Source of the DNA: Saccopteryx bilineata | Taxonomy: Eukaryota > Chordata > Mammalia > Chiroptera > Emballonuridae | Length of the DNA: 64,000 nt | Direction: 5' to 3' | Assembly: GCF_036850765.1 (NCBI RefSeq) | Contig: NC_089498.1 | Span: 75,618,305 to 75,682,304, forward strand | In this document: positions 63,225-64,000 of the stretch, in pieces | How positions within the stretch are numbered: the stretch's first letter is position 1 | Layout: each line of letters begins with the position of its first letter | The notes under the pieces: generated by a model | Seen by the model: only the letters and a program-made list of their open reading frames with translations | Databases searched by the model: none | What the model was told of the DNA's origin: nothing | Position numbers and translations under genes: made by a program

Positions 63225-63880
63225 GGCCTTATTGAATAATTGATACACAATAAATCATACATATTTAAAGGGTACAGTTTGATAAGTTGACCTGTGTATA
63301 CAACCATAAAACCATGAAACAGCTAATATAGTGAACACATCCATCACCCCAAAGATGACCTTTTTTTTTTAAATTTTTATTTATTTATTTATTTATTTAT
63401 TTATTTTTTGTATTTTTCTGAAGCTGGAAACGGGGAGAGACAGACAGACTCCCGCATGCGCCTGACCGGGATCCACCCGGCACGCCCACCAGGGCGATGC
63501 TCTGCCCACCAGGGGGTGATGCTCTGCCCCTCCGGGGGGTCGCTCTGCCACGACCAGAGCCACTCTAGCGCCTGGGGCAGAGGCCAAGGAGCCATCCCCA
63601 GCGCCCGGGCCATCTTTGCTCCAATGGAGCCTTGGCTGCGGGAGGGGAAGAGAGAGACAGAGGAAGGAGGGGGAGGTGGAGAAGCAAATGGGCGCTTCTC
63701 CTGTGTGCCCTGGCCGGGAATCGAACCCGGGTTCTCCGCACGCCAGGCCGACGCTCTACCGCTGAGCCAACCCGCCAGGGCCCAAAGATGACCTTTATAA
63801 TCTCCCCCTCCTGCTCTTGACTGACCCACCATCCCCAAGTGACAGCTAATCGCTTTCTGTCACTACAGATTAGTGTTTTT
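63225..63880 (-). repeat. L1 3' UTR fragment, carrying SINE A
   Basis: ATATAGTGAACACATCCATC, CACCATCCCCAAGTGACAGC and TTTCTGTCACTACAGATTAG are reversed L1 3' UTR phrases. Confidence 0.75.
63364..63781 (-). mobile_element. SINE A
   Basis: Duplication ccaaagatgaccttt at 63349-63363 and 63782-63796. Two body units; best 13-mer has one change (63505-63517). Confidence 0.93.
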
Positions 63881-64000
63881 TTTTGTATTTTTCTGAAGCT
63901 GGAAACGGGGAGAGACAGTCAGACTCCCGCATGCGCCCCACCGGGATCCTCCCGGCACGCCCACCAGGGGCCACGCTCCGCCCACCAGGGGGCGATGCTC
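63873..64000 (-). mobile_element. SINE A, cut by window end
   Basis: 3' half only, because the window stops at 64000. At least two body units; exact CTCF-core-like 13-mer at 63982-63994. Confidence 0.9.

Overview
This window reads as mammalian nuclear DNA, and the repeats point to a bat. It is crowded with three tRNA-headed SINE families (A, B and C below), L1 remains of many ages, and DNA transposons (mariner, Tigger-like, hAT) inserted into or carrying those SINEs. Family A resembles SINEs I recall from bat assemblies, possibly sac-winged (emballonurid) bats. That recall is untested; bat is likely, the family is a guess.

Two genes lie head to head across a CpG-rich interval (about 5170-5760). 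FAM149B1 runs rightward from an ATG at 5625. Seven coding exons are present, giving 298 codons plus one base, roughly the N-terminal half of a ciliary protein; the rest lies past the window. All introns are GT-AG and every exon junction keeps the frame. ECD (ecdysoneless) runs leftward; only its first coding exon (68 residues) is here. Everything else is intron, promoter or repeats. Most long open frames in the window are passive frames through SINE A copies.

Layout: 1-1690 is a decayed L1 split by a mariner, itself split by a SINE. ECD exon 2 is at 3594-3811 and a 77-bp MITE at 4731-4807. The shared promoter and FAM149B1 exon 1 follow. A MER1-like hAT element (8980-10638) is broken by an L1 tail and an unidentified poly(A) retrocopy. 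Exons 2 and 3 are at 10.7-11.9 kb. Intron 3 (11907-48091, 36 kb) holds layered L1 fragments, most SINEs, two copies of one Tigger-like element, a 297-bp hAT element and a near full-length L1 (about 39.7-46.7 kb, minus strand) with a dead reverse-transcriptase site. Exons 4-7 lie at 48.1, 49.4, 57.7 and 62.4 kb, with a U6 snRNA retrocopy at 55.1 kb.

SINE families as used here. A: about 350-400 bp, head with A box like TGGCTCAGTGGTAGAG and B box GGTTCGATTCC. B: about 320-380 bp, head like GTGGCGCAGTGGATAGAGC, with the body phrase AATCAATGAACAACTAAGG. C: about 165-210 bp, head GTGGCGCAGTGGATAAAGC. The most notable observation is that the SINE A body contains a CTCF-core-like 13-mer (CCACCAGGGGGCG). 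It is exact at eleven places in this window by my count by eye, and it sits in a short unit that is tandemly repeated one to four times between copies.
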